Assembly (NCBI GenBank): GCA_005774595.1
Contig: VAUM01000039.1
Span: 1 to 7,352 of the forward strand
Origin: Actinomycetota bacterium
Lineage (GTDB): Bacteria; Actinomycetota; Coriobacteriia; Anaerosomatales; D1FN1-002
Direction of reading: 5' to 3'
DNA length: 7,352 nt
Shown piece by piece: positions 5,950 through 7,352 of the stretch. The translations under genes were made by a program, and so were the position numbers. Numbering within the stretch: the stretch's first letter is position 1; each line of letters starts with the position of its first letter. The notes beneath the pieces are model-generated. The model saw nothing but the letters and a program-made list of their open reading frames with translations. It did no database searches and was not told the DNA's origin.

Positions 5950-7281
5950 ATGCAACGCTCACAGGTCATGCGGCAGTTCGCCTTCCGGAGCCTCGTGCCC
6001 GTCGTGGTGCTCGTGGTCGTGGTCGGCCTCGTCGTGCGGTGGAGCGTCGAGCGTACCGTGGTCGACCAGTGGAGCGCCGCGCACGCGGGCGCCTGGGACG
6101 CCGCCGTGATCCCCGCGCTGGACGGCGCCGACCTGTCGCGCGACCTCGACCAGGCCGCGGTCTCGCGCCTGAATGTGGTCTTCGCCGAGCAGATGCGCCC
6201 GGGCGGCGTGCTCAACCTGAAGGTGTTCGGGCCGGAGGGCAAGCTCCTCTACTCCGCGGACGGCGAGGGCATCGGGGCCGTGTTCGACGGGGAGGGCGAC
6301 TTGAAGCGCGCCATGGCGGGCAAGGTCGTGGCGCTCGCCGTGGACGAGTCCGACGAGGGTGACGACAGCCAGCCGCAAACGAGGCTGTTCGGCAAGGTCA
6401 TCGAGGTGTACTCGCCCCTGCGTTTCGAGCCTCGCGGCCCGGTCGAGGGCGTCGTCGAGGTCTACACCTCGTATGAGCCGGTCGCCGGGTCGGTGAGGTC
6501 GACCACGCTGACGCTGTGGGCGGTCGTGGCGGCGGGCCTCGGCATCCTGTACCTGAGCCAGGTCGGCGTCGTGCGGCAGATACAGAACCGGCTCGTGGAG
6601 AGCGAGGACGAGGTCGAGGAGGTCAACGAGCGGCTCGCCGGCTCGATGGCCGACCTCGAGGAGTACTCGATGGGCACCCTGCAGGCGCTCATCAGCGCCG
6701 TCGACACGAAGGACAGCTACACCGCCAAGCACTCGCTCGGCGTCACGGACTACGCGGTGTCGGTCGGTCGGCTCATGGGGCTCTCCGAGCGCGAACTCAC
6801 CGACCTCGAGCGCGCCTGCCTGCTGCACGACATCGGCAAGATCGGCGTGCCCGAGAAGGTGCTCTTGAAGCCCGCGCGCCTCAACGACCAGGAGTTCGAG
6901 CAGATCAAGGCGCACAGCGAGATGGGTGCGAGGATCATCGGCTCGATCCCGTTCCTGCGGGACCTGGGCGACATCGTGCTCTACCATCACGAGCGCTGGG
7001 ACGGCCGCGGCTACCCCGAGGGGCTGTCCGGCGAGCGCATCCCGGCGCTCGCGCGCATCATCGGCGTGGCCGACGCGTTCGACGCCATGACGACGGACCG
7101 CCCGTACCGGCCCGCGATGCGCATCTCCGCCGCGCGCGAGGAGCTCGTGAGGTTCCGCGGGATCCAGTTCGACCCGGGCGTGGTCGACGCGTTCGTGCGG
7201 GCCATCGACTCCGGCGAGATCAAGCCGATGCTGTACCACCCCGCGCATGACCGCGGTGACGAGGCGGTCCGGGCGGGGTAG
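5950..7281 (+). CDS. Membrane HD-GYP domain protein, putative cyclic-di-GMP phosphodiesterase
   Basis: A 443-residue protein. One membrane helix (about 13-29) leads into an extracytoplasmic region of about 155 residues, then a second helix (about 184-203), a charged linker likely to be coiled coil (207-240) and a cytosolic HD-GYP domain (about 245-425). Catalytic motifs are complete: H261, HD at 293-294 with K297 in LLHDIGKIG, H322, HHERWDGRGYP at 346-356, and D375 in VADAFDAM. HD-GYP enzymes hydrolyse cyclic-di-GMP to GMP or pGpG with a two- or three-metal centre, often iron. The outer region has no recognised sensor motif but carries an acidic cluster, VDESDEGDDS (131-140), and no HAMP domain is evident after helix two. 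The ATG at 5950 lies 14 bases after feoB with only a weak GGA upstream; an in-frame ATG at 5968 is possible. Probably the third gene of the iron operon; the signal it senses is unknown. Confidence 0.9.
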   Translation: MQRSQVMRQFAFRSLVPVVVLVVVVGLVVRWSVERTVVDQWSAAHAGAWDAAVIPALDGADLSRDLDQAAVSRLNVVFAEQMRPGGVLNLKVFGPEGKLLYSADGEGIGAVFDGEGDLKRAMAGKVVALAVDESDEGDDSQPQTRLFGKVIEVYSPLRFEPRGPVEGVVEVYTSYEPVAGSVRSTTLTLWAVVAAGLGILYLSQVGVVRQIQNRLVESEDEVEEVNERLAGSMADLEEYSMGTLQALISAVDTKDSYTAKHSLGVTDYAVSVGRLMGLSERELTDLERACLLHDIGKIGVPEKVLLKPARLNDQEFEQIKAHSEMGARIIGSIPFLRDLGDIVLYHHERWDGRGYPEGLSGERIPALARIIGVADAFDAMTTDRPYRPAMRISAAREELVRFRGIQFDPGVVDAFVRAIDSGEIKPMLYHPAHDRGDEAVRAG

Positions 7282-7285
7282 GACG

Positions 7286-7310
7286 GGCGCCGCGTGCGCG
7301 GGCCGGCGCC
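7286..7310 (+). terminator. Possible hairpin after the HD-GYP gene
   Basis: GGCGCCG (7286-7292) can pair with CGGCGCC (7304-7310) around an 11-base loop, five bases after the stop. No T-run follows. The region is almost pure G and C, so several alternative stems are equally possible and chance pairing is likely. Confidence 0.25.
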
Positions 7311-7352
7311 GCGCGCTGGCGGGTTCTTCGACCGCGGCCGCGCGCTGGCGGG
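7308..7352. repeat. 16-bp direct repeat, period 29, reaching the window edge
   Basis: GCCGCGCGCTGGCGGG occurs at 7308-7323 and again, identically, at 7337-7352, separated by 13 bases (TTCTTCGACCGCG). The second copy ends exactly at the window edge, so more copies could follow. With two copies it may be a small tandem duplication or the start of a minisatellite. Confidence 0.6.

Noticed and set aside
3926..5962. 678-codon open frame on the - strand opposite feoB
   Set aside because: Its translation is dominated by Arg, His, Glu and Gln with no domain, as expected for the antisense of a GC-rich gene. The + strand encodes an unmistakable FeoB.
5959..7248. 429-codon open frame on the - strand opposite the HD-GYP gene
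   Set aside because: Antisense shadow: low-complexity His/Arg/Ala/Val sequence, while the + strand carries all HD-GYP motifs.
7308..7352. Start of a CRISPR array
   Set aside because: Only two 16-bp copies 13 bases apart are visible, too short in both repeat and spacer, and no cas gene is nearby.

Overview
The window is GC-rich DNA with tightly packed genes, all on the + strand. It carries seven complete protein genes plus the last codons of an eighth. The order Nif3-like protein, coiled-coil C4 zinc-ribbon protein, RNase HI matches a known actinobacterial block (Mycobacterium tuberculosis Rv2230c-Rv2229c-Rv2228c). Codons strongly favour G or C in the third position. A ferrous-iron transporter (FeoB) and an HD-GYP domain protein point to an anaerobic or microaerobic actinobacterium, perhaps of the Coriobacteriia or a neighbouring deep lineage. 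That placement is inference, since no rRNA or marker gene is present.

Region 1 (1-2773) is a housekeeping run. An upstream gene ends in a GTGA overlap with the Nif3-like gene. The zinc-ribbon gene follows with a one-base TGATG overlap, rnhA with another GTGA overlap, and queD after 48 bases. These overlaps suggest one polycistronic transcript with translational coupling. The first two products have no settled function; RNase HI removes RNA from RNA:DNA hybrids; QueD makes a precursor of queuosine and other 7-deazapurines.

Region 2 (2774-3245) is a 472-base gap with no convincing gene. It begins with a perfect GC-rich hairpin just after queD that may end the first operon. The middle is less GC-rich and holds a few short inverted repeats. 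Close to the next gene lies TGTTAG-N6-CTAACA, overlapping a plausible -10 element: a candidate operator for the metal-dependent repressor encoded directly downstream.

Region 3 (3246-7281) looks like an iron operon: a three-domain DtxR/IdeR-type repressor ending in an SH3/FeoA-like domain, then feoB after 2 bases, then a two-pass membrane HD-GYP protein after 14 bases. The simplest model is that metal-loaded repressor shuts off its own operon, FeoB imports Fe2+ when iron is scarce, and the HD-GYP protein ties the iron state to cyclic-di-GMP turnover. The last link rests on gene order only. The final 71 bases hold a 16-bp direct repeat that reaches the window edge.

I saw no tRNA or rRNA gene, insertion sequence, CRISPR array or phage gene. 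The most interesting points are the feoB/HD-GYP pairing, the mixed metal-ligand set of the repressor, the operator overlapping its promoter, and the unexplained gap before it.
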